64,000 bases of DNA from Anaeramoeba flamelloides. Its lineage: Eukaryota > Metamonada > Anaeramoebidae. Shown here in pieces: positions 24,747 to 48,617 of the stretch. The stretch covers positions 930,001 to 994,000 of the forward strand of contig JANTQA010000072.1 in assembly GCA_027625915.1 (NCBI GenBank), written 5' to 3'. Below the pieces are notes generated by a model. The model was not told the origin of the DNA and searched no databases. It worked only from the letters and a program-made list of their open reading frames with translations. Each line of letters begins with the position of its first letter. Position 1 is the first letter of the stretch. The position numbers and the translations under genes are program-made.

Positions 24747-27700
24747 ATGGATCGATTAAAAGAAAGGTTAGGCTTAATTAAAAACGTTGTTGTTATATTG
24801 TCTGGTAAAGGTGGTGTTGGTAAGTCCTCAGTTTCTGCAGTACTTGCAACAACACTTGTAAAATCTGGATATCGTGTTGGCATCTTGGATTTAGATATTA
24901 CAGGACCGAACATCCCAAGGATAATTGGTGTCCCAGAAAAAAAGATCCTTCAATCTGAGAAAGGGTAAGCAATTTGTTTTAAAGCCACAGAGTATATAGA
25001 AAGGAAAGCTCTAATAATTAAAACACATTTTTTTGATTTTTTGTTTTTCTTCTTTGTATTGATCTACAAATTAATTCTACATAGTTGGATCCCAGTTTAT
25101 GTTGATAAGGAGAAAAAATTAGGAGTGATTTCGATCGGGTATTTGATTTCCAAAAAAGATGCTGTGATATGGAGAGGACCAAGAAAGCATGGTATGTTTT
25201 TTTTTTTTGTTTTCTTCTTCTTTTTTGAAGGTTAGGCTTTTATAGTATTACTTAAAATTGTTCGTTCAATAAAACTGTTTTCCTTGTTACTAAATTACAA
25301 AAGTTCTTAATCAAAATTTCACAGACAAAGTTGTACCTAATAAATGGGAGAAAAATTTTCACTTGATTTTCATTTTGTTTTTTTTTCCAAAAAGAGATCA
25401 CAAATCACTCCCCGCCCCTGGAAAATCTATTTATAAAAGAAAAATTGTAAAAGGAGTAAAAATTTTTAGACAATTTTTATTAATTAAATAAGAGAAGTAC
25501 AAGGAAAATAAGAGATCAATTCCAAAGCTAAAGTTAATTTTTTTCGATATCAAAATATGGTGATGATATAGATTTTTAAAAAGTTGAATATGAGAACAAG
25601 AAAGCAGATATTGGAAATTAATTTTTTATAAATAAGTTAATATCCAAGAATTTTTTGTGATCTCAAAGAATAAAATTTCTTTATTTAAATAACTTTAAAT
25701 ACAATGATCAAAATAAAGCGTGCACAACTACTATAATCCGGGTTGCAAAATATTATCCGTGCTTTTTTTTATTCTTGTACCAAGGCAACATCCAATCTAC
25801 TAACAAATTGTAAACTTAAGTTCAAATCAATTTTGAAAGTAAAGGTCTAGCTATTTTCAGTAAGATTTAAATTATTCATACAAATAGTTGAAAATTTTCC
25901 TAATATTCTCAATTTTTTTGAAATTTTTAGTTTTTTTGATGATTAAAATTTTCTTTAAAATACACTCTATTTTTAGAGATAAATTTTGCAATTTGATGCT
26001 TCATTTTTAGAATTTCTTTTTAAATAATAGAACTTTAAGGGTAGAGTCATTACGGTGAAATTTTTTATTCTGAAATGGAAAAAAACTTTTTTGTAATTTT
26101 ATTGAGGACCTAACACCAACCAAAAACCAACCAACCTATGATGTACGATCGATCTCCAAAAATCAACAACCAAAAAAGAGGACATTTTTAGAAAAAAGCG
26201 CTAAAGAGCGACACTCAATTTCCAATTAGAATGGTTATGAATTACAATTCTGAAAACAACTATGTCAGTTTTGAAGTGTCACTCTTTGGCGCTTTTTGAG
26301 ATCTTGGCGACTTTTTTTTTCTTTTTTTTCATTTTTCAAATGAGTTATTTTTATTAAAAGACTATTACCTAATCCTTACTTGGTCAAATTGAGAGGGTTT
26401 TAAAATAACCACAAATCAGACTAAATCGAATAAAATTGATTACCCACTTCAAGAAAGCAATCTGTTTTAAATTAAAGAACTTTAACCATTTGGAAATATA
26501 AAATGAGAAAAGATGAATTTCTTTTTTTAAATTTTGATTTTTTGAAATTGAGAACTCTTTTTCTTTGTTGAATTTTTTGTTAAAGAGATCCTATTAATTT
26601 TTTTTTTTTGTTATTTGAATTTTGTCAACTAAAAGAAGGCCTATTTCACAATCCCCTTTTTGGTCTCAGGTCACCACTTGAGTATGGTGCATTTTCACGG
26701 TAAATGACTCGACCCTTAAGAAACCAATACCATGTTTTTTTCGGTTCTATTATTGGTTTCTTTGATTGGTTAATGTATTGGACAACTATAACAAAAAAAC
26801 ACACTTTTTATTTTGAAACACACATTATATTTTTTTGCATGCTTTATTTTGACTACAGTAATGGAAAATTTGTTAAGAAACCACTTAAAATATAATCTAA
26901 CATTCTAAAGACTGTACCCCAGTTTTTTTGTTCTATACCAGTGTTCACATAATAAATTGGAAAAAAATTTCATTGATTTTTATTTGTTTTTTTTTCCAAA
27001 AAGAGATCACAAATCACTCCTCACCCCTGGTAAAATTTAATTATAAAAGAAAAAAGTAAAAAATGAAGTGAATTTTTTATCACATTTATTCTACAAATAT
27101 CAGTATTGTACAGGTGTATTTTGTTCATAATAATCCTAAAAAACAGGAATTTACAGAATTGAAATATGTGCCATCAGCTAACAATTTTTTCTAATTTGCA
27201 TTTCAAATCCGATCAAACATAGATTTAAAAAAGCAACCGACAAAATTACCCCAAATAACAATATATAATGTTCGAGATTCCTTCAAATAATTTGAATAAA
27301 CAAATGGCCATGAATCCAAAATTTTTATCGGCAAGATATAACTACTTTTACTTCAAAAAATATTCTTACTATTTTACTTCCAATTTTACAATTATAATAG
27401 TGAAAAAAATAACGGACATGAAAATAAAACCGTACAAGATTTTTAATTGTGAATATTAGTAAAAATTTTTGTGTAATTTCATTTATTTTCAATCAAACCC
27501 TTACTATAAATAAGCAATTTTTTTATGAGATTAGTAATAAACCTAACTAAAGTTCATCAAAGTAAGGTTTCTCTAGAATACTCATGTAATTGTTTGATAG
27601 ACAAAGTAGATCAACTTTTTTTGAAAAACAATAGAGTTCTATAGAAGTTTACTAGAGTTTGGAAAATGATAATTTTTCTTCTTGTTTTTTGATTGATTGA

Positions 27701-28193
27701 ATGGTGTTTTGAACAAGTGTGATTTCATTAATCGTCATTCTAATAAGTGGGTGAGTTATAATTTTAAAAGTTTGATTCTTGAAAAAAGGATTTGATTGGA
27801 AATAAATGAAAATACACATCAATTTTTACTAATATTCACAATTAAAAATCTTGTAAGGTATTATTTTCATGTCCAGTTTTTTTTCACTTCTTTAATCCAA
27901 AACAATTAAAAAAAAATTTCGTCGGATTTCCTTTTTATGAAATTCCATAACTCTGCTTTTATAGTAATTTGTTACAAAGAATAAATCGAAGATCAACCAA
28001 TTTTGCAAGGTTTCTACTTTTAACACAATATTATCTTTAGTTTTTGAATTTGTGTAAAATTTTTTTACAAAATAGAAACTAACACAAAATTTTAAAACAT
28101 TTATTTGAATTTATCTCCCCAATAATTAATGTTTTTATTTAATGATTATAAACACCATTTCAAAAATTATGAGTCACCTGAAAAAATAAATTG

Positions 28194-28231
<38 letters not shown>

Positions 28232-29728
28232 TTTAGTATTCAAAAACAACTAATAATTAAATTTCATAAATATTTCACTTTTAAATCAGAATAAATATAT
28301 AAAAACTTCATATTTAAAAAATTAAAAAAAATAAAATCAAAAACTTTTCAAAAGTGATTCATAATTTTTGAAATGAGCATTAACAATTTTTTGTTGCTGA
28401 ACTTTCACTGAAAAAAAGTCTAGCAATAAGATTTTTTGCTAATTATTAAATTCATTTTGAAAGACATCAAAGAATCAAAATTTTCTAACCATTATTCTCT
28501 GTTTTCGAAGATTTCTTTTTTTTTCGACTTGATCATTTAAAAAAAAAAAAAAAAGCAAAGAAAATTTGTAAAATCAAAAAGAAAAAGAATAAGAAAAAGA
28601 AAAACAAAAACAAAAGAAAAACCAAAAATTGAAAAAGCAAAACTAAAATTTGCACAATTAGAAAAAATGATTCTGATCCAAAAATTTGTAAATATTTTTT
28701 TGTTAAGAATATGATATAAATCCCCAAGACAACTTCCATTAACATTATAAACTCAGTCATAATTTTAAAAAAATGGTCACAATTCCTCAAAAGTATCCTT
28801 AAATTTGGAATATTTTAACTTTTTTTTAATTAGGATTTTTTTTTAATTTTATTAATCACTTCCAAAATATTGGATTCCAATTCATACAAACAATAAAAAT
28901 ATTTATACCTTTTAATTCGTTTCCTTATCAGGAACAAAAAAAAATAATTGAACTAATAACAATAAATTTATTTAAAATTTTTTATTAAAATGAATATTAT
29001 TAGGTATAATAAACCAATTTCTTGTAGATGTTAATTGGGGTGAACTTGATTATTTGATAATTGATACCCCACCCGGAACTTCAGATGAGCATATTTCATT
29101 AGTTGAACTTTTACATAAAGCAATACCTACCTCAACATTAAATGCAAATATATCAAAATTAAGAATAATTGCTGAAGAAGAAACTCTTGAAGAAAAAACG
29201 AAATTGGGTGCAATTATTGTGACAACACCACAGGAAGTTGCCTTGATTGATATTAAAAAGGAAATTAATTTTTGTAAAAAGGTAAATTTAGAAATTATAG
29301 GGTTAATTGAAAATATGAGCGGGTTTTTATGCCCAAATTGTGACGAAATACATCAAATTTTTTCATCAGGTGGGGGTATAAATTTGGCAAAAAATCTATT
29401 TATCAATCTGTTATGTAAAATTCCTCTTGATCCTAGGTTGGTCGAAATTTGTGACAAAGATGGTGTTAAAATTTTATTAGACGAAAACAATGAAAAAAAC
29501 AAATTAGGAAAACCAATACTAAAAGCTTTTGATCAAGTAATTGAATTTGTAGAGGAGTGGTCAAAGGATAGAGAATCAAATACCGACAGTGATGGTGATG
29601 ATGACGAAGATGATGAGGACGAAGATGATGAACTACAAAAATTAAATGATGAAGAAGAAAATAAAAAAAAGAAACAAATGTTAAAACGTGCAAAGAAAAG
29701 GAAAAAAATGGAGTCTTTTGATTTTTAA
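24747..29728 (+). CDS. NUBP2: Cytosolic Fe-S cluster assembly factor Cfd1/NUBP2
   Basis: Cfd1 is a P-loop NTPase that pairs with Nbp35 as the scaffold building 4Fe-4S clusters for cytosolic and nuclear proteins. Three exons fit: 24747-24964, 25085-25191 and 29004-29728, with phases 2 and 1 restoring the frame (GWIPV and KHGIINQF across the junctions); the product is 349 residues. [10 protein letters not shown] is at 19-28, [13 protein letters not shown] follows, [10 protein letters not shown] is in exon 2, and [19 protein letters not shown] opens exon 3. The C-terminal cluster-binding CPNC is at 218-221. There is no N-terminal four-cysteine motif, which separates it from Nbp35/NUBP1. Two additions lengthen it beyond the roughly 271 residues of human NUBP2: a loop of about 30 residues at 146-175, before the [11 protein letters not shown] strand, and an acidic-then-basic tail from about 295 with a KRAKKRKK stretch resembling a nuclear signal. 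The second intron is 3812 nt and filled with repeats. I chose the first ATG in the frame. Confidence 0.93.
25350..25470. repeat. Short repeat flanking element B, left copy
   Basis: It matches 26960-27085 in the same orientation, including CCAAAAAGAGATCACAAATC and ACTCC(C/T)C(G/A)CCCCTGG. Each copy begins GAAAAA(A)TTTCA and ends near a reversed version of that word, so each may be a small inverted-repeat element. The pair brackets the Tc1-like element at 25702-26858. Confidence 0.6.
25702..26858 (+). mobile_element. Tc1/mariner-like non-autonomous element B in Cfd1 intron 2
   Basis: The left end after TA is CAATGATCAAAATAAAGCGT; the right end before TA is GCATGCTTTATTTTGACTAC then AG. The first 300 bp and last 145 bp align with element A (14769-16185). 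It has no transposase frame. It is split at 26039 by another element; without that insert it is about 480 bp. It lies entirely in an intron of a conserved gene, so it is presumably removed by splicing. Confidence 0.83.
26039..26715. mobile_element. TTAA-flanked element inserted in element B
   Basis: The ends are GGGTAGAGTCATTACGGTGA and the inverted TCACGGTAAATGACTCGACCC-type sequence, bordered by TTAA on both sides. Element A keeps the uninterrupted site (GAACTTAAAGAAACC at about 16038), so the insertion point and the 4-bp duplication are visible directly. The interior includes a smaller inverted pair (AGCGCTAAAGAGCGACACTC and its complement, 26198-26300). It is non-coding. Confidence 0.82.
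26960..27085. repeat. Short repeat flanking element B, right copy
   Basis: Direct copy of 25350-25470. The two copies lie about 230 bp before and 100 bp after element B, so they are separate insertions or a local duplication and not its target duplication. Confidence 0.6.
27399..27888. mobile_element. Inverted-repeat MITE with CCGG-type ends, copy 2
   Basis: Matches 10590-11080 throughout, with more divergence in the arms (AACGGACATGAAAATAAAAC at left, TTTTCATGTCCAG at right). It lies in Cfd1 intron 2. It is non-coding. Confidence 0.82.
28148..28385. repeat. Inverted-repeat unit with internal (AT)n tract
   Basis: ACACCATTTCAAAAATTATG at the left is answered by TCATAATTTTTGAAATG at the right, about 240 bp apart. 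An (AT)n tract occupies about 28196-28229. The same unit is recognisable at about 8740-8940. An A/G-rich tail to 28760 is shared with 9650-9860. Confidence 0.55.
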
Positions 29729-32139
29729 AATTATTACCAAAATATTGAATATCCTTTTTAAATAATTATAATAATAAGATACAGATACACCCAAAAAGAT
29801 GGATAGAATGGAATTAATAAAATTTACTTCATAATTATATTTAATTCTTTATTTTGATTTATTTTATTTTTTTTTTTCAAACACCCACGAATTATTTTAC
29901 AATCTTGATCTATCTTTAGGTTGTTAATAAAAACTAGATATAAAATAATTAACCATGTTGAATCCTTTTTGAAGTAATATATGAAAAATATCTAAAGGTT
30001 GTTTGGGATAATTAAGCAAACGCATTTTATTTTTCTTTTTACAAAATCTATAGTTCTGGAGATAAAATACTTGTTTGTGAATAAACTCTGGTTATCAAAA
30101 TTGGTGTTAGTCTATATTCTAACTGTTAATTCACCAGCCTTATTTTTTTTCTAAAAACAGGTCTCCGAATCCCAAAAATGAATCAATTTTTACTTCATTT
30201 ACCTTTTTTTTTTAATACAGAAGACTTTGAAAGAAAATAATTCCAATTTGAGTTATTTGTTGATTTTTTTGGGTACTTTTCTTGTTCAATACAATTGTTT
30301 ATCAACGAACCCAGAGTGAAAGTCATTTTCATGAATTATAAAAAAAACTATCAGATCAAATTTTTTCTCATAAATTTTTCAATTACAATCAAACAATTAA
30401 TTTACTTTTTTCAAATTAACCATCTTATTTTCAAGGGATCTATGATTAACATCTCGTTTTGTAATCAAACTTATAACATTAGTTGTCTAAGAAATTTTCT
30501 TTAAAAAAGCTTGTAAATAATTGTAATTATATTTTACGATTCAACTTTACCAAAATAAAATTTATCACCTTTTCGTTTTTTCCTTTTAAATAAATTACCG
30601 ACCAAGTAGTTCTTGAACCACTTTAGTTTGAGTATTTTATGGGGTGTTTGAGTGGAAACTAAAGGTAAAAGAATGCGATATATTTTAATTTCTTTGACCC
30701 TTTTTTTGAAAAAATTTTTTGACCCCTTAGTAATTTGAATATCGATTATTTATTGGAGTTTTCGAGAGAAAAAATTGTCGATTTAGATTAGATTATTGTG
30801 TGTAAAAAGCAGACCAAATAATTATTTTAAAAGTTAGATTTACTCCTCAGATAATGGATACCTTAAAAATCCTTTATCAAGAAATCAATACTTTGATTTC
30901 GTTTTTGAAAAAAAAGTTAATAAAAATCGATTGTTTGAACAACTATTTTGTAAATTCATATTAATAGTTTGAATCCCACTAGCACAGAAAGTTTTGTTGA
31001 CTCTTTTAAACTGTTTGACTAAACTTTTATTCGTCACTTTTTTATATTTGTAACAAAAAATGTAAATGTTAAAATCATCCTGAATTGGAACAAAATGAGA
31101 TGTTCTAAGAACAATAAGATAATTATCTGGATCTTGAATAGTCCTACAAGAAATTTTGATTAATATCCAAAATCTTTTGTTTTCTGGGTCTTGAATCATG
31201 AAAAAAAAAAAATACACTATCACCAAAAGTACGTGTATACCTTTATCTAAGGCAGGTTTAAATTCAAGAAGAACAATTCATTTTGATCTTTTTTTTTTTC
31301 CAAAAGATATCAATTTTTGAAAAATATTGGTAAATTTCTTTTTGACCAAATCTTTTATTGTTTGTTGATATAAATAATTTCTGTTTTTTAGTATTAAGTA
31401 AATTTGGAGTAATTTAAATTGAAGATTCAAAAAAAAATAAAACAACTTAAAATGTATCAACAACAATTAATAATTATTATTCGGTACTTTTGACTTATTG
31501 TATCAAAAAAAGTTCTAAAATTGAAAATTTGAGATTTTAATTCAGTAATTGTTATGTTCTTCAAGATTAGATGACCCTTTTGTTATTACTAATGAATATA
31601 ATGTTGTTTGGTCAACAGTGTCCTCTTCATATCATTTCAAAGAATACCTTTTTTCACCGAAAAATTGTAATGTTGTTTCTTCAGAAACCCTCAAATTTTC
31701 TCTCTAAATGTTGTTTTTTTTTACAATTCAATTCTAAACTGTCTCTATTCCTTTGATAGAAAACTATTTTATGGTTCATCTTAATTAGACCAATTTGATT
31801 AATTTAGATACCTCTTAACGAGTTGGTTGATAAAAAAATAGGAAAAATAGCGAAATTACAACATTCAAAAACAAGAAGAAATAATCGGATAAGTGTTCAT
31901 AAAAAAATAGGAAATAAATTTCAAAAGTTGTAAAATATAAATTGACTCGTGAAAACAGTTTTTTCCAATCAGAAAAAAAGGTAAGAGATTAAAAACTGCT
32001 CTAAGTGTTCTAGAATTAACTAATTAGTAGGGTTTTAACAAGAACTTGGATAAAAAGGGAATTTACTCAGGTTTGGATCTTAAAAAATACATCAATTTTT
32101 TTCAAAAGATCTAATTGAGAATAATTGACTTACTTTTGA
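29729..32139. other. Intergenic DNA between Cfd1 and the SAD kinase
   Basis: No strong gene is seen. A minus-strand frame at 30885-31226 is listed separately. The rest is A/T-rich with no repeat that I could match elsewhere in the window. Promoters for the kinase gene must lie near 32139, but no motif is recognisable. Confidence 0.5.
30885..31226 (-). CDS. Possible exon or relic, weakly START-like
   Basis: I do not recognise this gene with confidence. The frame of about 113 codons has less biased composition than nearby random frames. Its middle, PDNYLIVLRTSHFVPIQDDF followed by NIYIFCYKYK and CASGIQTINM, recalls the order of conserved strands in START lipid-binding domains. No start context or flanking exon could be fixed. 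A T-rich tract ending CAAG or GTAG upstream in the minus reading could be a splice acceptor. The words IQDPENK and IQDPDNY are about 20 residues apart and look like a small internal duplication. It could be a 3' exon of a gene whose other parts are missing here, a decayed fragment, or chance. Confidence 0.25.
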   Translation of the reverse strand: MVIVYFFFFMIQDPENKRFWILIKISCRTIQDPDNYLIVLRTSHFVPIQDDFNIYIFCYKYKKVTNKSLVKQFKRVNKTFCASGIQTINMNLQNSCSNNRFLLTFFSKTKSKY

Positions 32140-45107
<12,968 letters not shown>

Positions 45108-48100
45108 TAATTGTATGATTAATATTATTTACTTATTATTATTGATGTTGTTTTTATTATTTTTTTTTTTTCAAAAAATACAATAATTATTGTTTATTAA
45201 TTAAAATTTATTTAGTTATTTTTAGATTTTAAAAAATATCGAAAACAATCAAAAATGAAATATTAATCTAAAAAATAATTCTCTTAAATTTTATTAAAAT
45301 GAATGGTCAACTATTATAAAAATATTATACATCACAATTTAAAAAAAAAATGTAAGATAATTTAGATCCTTTAATATATTATTATAATATTTATTTATTT
45401 TTCCCCATTATGTTTTTAAAAAAAAATCATAATTTTCACTCTTTTATTTTGAAAAAAATTTTTATTTTATTTGAATCATCATGTTTGTATAACGAATGAT
45501 TAAAGATATTCTTCTTCTTCTTTTTTTTTTTTTTTGATTTATTTATTAATTTATTATTATTACTATTAATAATAAAATTCTTTCTTATTTTAATGTAACC
45601 TCTTTTTATTTAATTGAAATGTTTATGTATATTAGAATAATTGAAATACTTCAATTTTGAAATTTATAAATTCAAATTAAATAAAAATAATTCAATTCTT
45701 TTTTTTTTTTAACATATTTTTGAATTTCAATTGTTTAATTATAAATGAATAATTCATTTTTATATATGTAGTTTGTAAATCTATACGAATTCACTTAATT
45801 TCAAATTCTTAGATAATTTTAATTGTGAAAATAAAATTTTTTATACTTTTTATCAAGTTTTTCAATAAACTATTTTTCTGGTAAAGGCACCAAACAAAAA
45901 ATTCACAAATATCAATTATTTTTGATAATTTAACTTTGAATATTAAATAAGAAATAAGTTGAATAATAAATATCCCGAGAATAGTGGATATCTTAGTGAA
46001 AAAAAAACTAAAAAATCAATAGATCTTTCTGTAAATAGACAATCTCAAATTATTAGTGCCACTATTGAGAATAAACAACATTGTTCATTTTGATCTACTA
46101 TTGAAGATCAATTAAAAGGTCTGTAGAATTCAATATAAATATCCTACAATCATTTCCAATATACAGATGGTATTACTTGAAAATTTTTTTCCTAATATTT
46201 ATTGATCAATAACAATAAAAAAAAAATTATAAATGAGTTAGGTGTTTTGAATAAAAAAAAGGAAAAAAATTGAAAAAAAATTATAATTAACAAAAATGTG
46301 AAAATTTTATTTCAATTTTGCTATTTTTAAAATAAATTATTCCTTCTAATATAAATTTAAACAATTTAGAGACTGTTAATTCATTTATTACATCTGGTCT
46401 CCTTTGACGACGCAATATTTAATTTAAAAATTAGTTTTCTCTCACTTAGCAAGAATCATATTAAATATAAACTTCATTTATCTCAAAGAATTCAGCCAAA
46501 AATAAAAAATCCGTATTTTTTTAGAATTAACTTAAAATAAGATTGCTTATAAATAAGAGAAATAATAAACTTCCAAATTAGAGTTTAGATTCATAAAAGA
46601 AACACATTAAATGAACTAGAAATTTCAAAAAAAATGAATTCTTACTAAATTTTTTGGATATATTTAGTTAAAACGTCTACGGCAGAATTTCTTAATTTCT
46701 TTAAAAAATTAAAATCGTTGACAATAAGATTTTGTAATTATAAATATATTCATTTAAAAAGAATCACAATCCTGAATTTTCTTAAAATTAATTTTTTGTT
46801 TCAAACTTTTTTTGTTTCAAACTTTTTTTGTTTCAAACTTTTTTTTTATTTAAAATTAACTTTTTTTAATAAAAAATAATAATATTAGAAAAGATAAACA
46901 AAAGAAAAAATTAGTCAAAAGCAAAAAATAATATTTTGCGAAATTAGAAAAAATGATCAGATTGAAAATTTAAATTCTATTTTAAGAAGAATAATGAATT
47001 GAAAAAATATAATATGTTATATATCTTTTTTGAAAAGAGAGAACCTTGACTAAAAAAAGAGTTTATCATAAAAAAAATAGAAAAAAGAAAGAAATGAAAA
47101 AATAGGAAAAAATGAAATTAATTTTGAAATTTCCAAAATAAATTTTTCTTGTTCGAAATTTCATTAAAACTTCTTCAACATATTTATTCCAAAATTAAAA
47201 AAAGACCCCTTTTGCTGAAAAATAATTTAGTAGTAAAAAAAAGATAAGATTGTAATTAAAGATTTGTTTGAATATGGTATTAGAAAATTCTATATGAAAA
47301 TATTTATTCGTATTATTATTATCATTAATTTTATGATTATATTTATTCTTTTAAAAATTAATTTGATGCCACTTTTTCTAAAATTAGTTATTTAGAAAAT
47401 CTTGCAAAATAGATAAAATATTTACACTCAATCTCTTCATGTTGTTCGAATTCTTCAAATACAAAGGAAACAATTATTATAAAAAAATTGAAATTCAAAA
47501 CTTGTTCACAAAACTTTTTAATTTATAATTATTTATCTATAGTTTGTCTTCATTTTTTTAAATCTAAATGTGATTTTTCTCAATACTTATTTGTGAATTA
47601 GTTATATTTTTATTGAAAAAATGGTTAATTAAAGTAAGTACAATTCATTTTTTTTGTCTTTTCATTGAAAATATATATTATAAAAAAGAACAAATTTTGA
47701 TTATTAATCAAAAACTATTAATAAAAAAAAAATAGTTTCAAAGAAAAAAATATTTTTTTGTATTTCTTTTTAATGGAATAAATTGAATAATTGAATAAAT
47801 GAGCAAAGTAATTTTAACTCAAATTTGTTTGTTGGTTGGTTTTTTTTTTTCCGAGTTAGAGTTAATAAATCAACATCCAATGCGAATAAATTTTTAATCC
47901 AAAATAAATTTACCCCTTTTCAACTTCAACTATATTTTTTTTAAATCTTATCCGAGATAGAAAATATTTTTAAGTTTTTTTACTTTTTTTCGGGTTTTAA
48001 CTTTTCTAAAAAAAATATTTTTAATTTAATCCCGAAACTATTTATCAACAATAATCTAAACAAGATTTACAAAAAAAAAAAAAGAACCTATAAGATTCTC

Positions 48101-48617
48101 AACGACTCTTTAAGGAAATAAGTTATTTATATTTTTTTTTGGGTATAATTTTACCAATAAAATTTTAACAAAAAATCGTCAACTTCATTAATTGTTTGTA
48201 AACAGTTGAAAATTCAACTTCAAAATCGATAAAATTGAAAAATTAAAACGATTTTTCTGTATAGTAAACTAATCTAATTCTATAAAAAAAAATTAAAAAG
48301 ATCACACAATATTATTTTTTAGTTGATCTCAAAAAAAAAAAAATTCTCTGAAAAAAAAAATGTTTTGGTTGTTAAAATTTTTATTTGTTTGATAAAAAAT
48401 TCAAAAAAATAATAAAAATATGTTTCTCAAGATTTTTCAAAAAAAAATAAATAACTAATTTTGTCACAATTATTTTATGTATTAATTTAAAAATGAACTT
48501 TAAAAATTTTTAATCAAATAAAACAAAGAAAAATTAATTTTTATTGAAATAAACAAATTTAATTGAAACAAAGAAAATGAAATAAAATAAAAAAAAATTA
48601 TATGAATGTATTATTAA
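45108..48617. other. Convergent intergenic region, kinase to ALIX
   Basis: The two flanking genes end toward each other here, so only terminators and polyadenylation signals are expected; AATAAA-like words are too common in this A/T-rich sequence to assign. A long dispersed repeat occupies about 45885-46440 (matching 36440-37110), and another related to 2070-2450 lies at about 46650-47060. A triplicated GTTTCAAACTTTTTTT word sits at 46796-46845. Confidence 0.55.
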
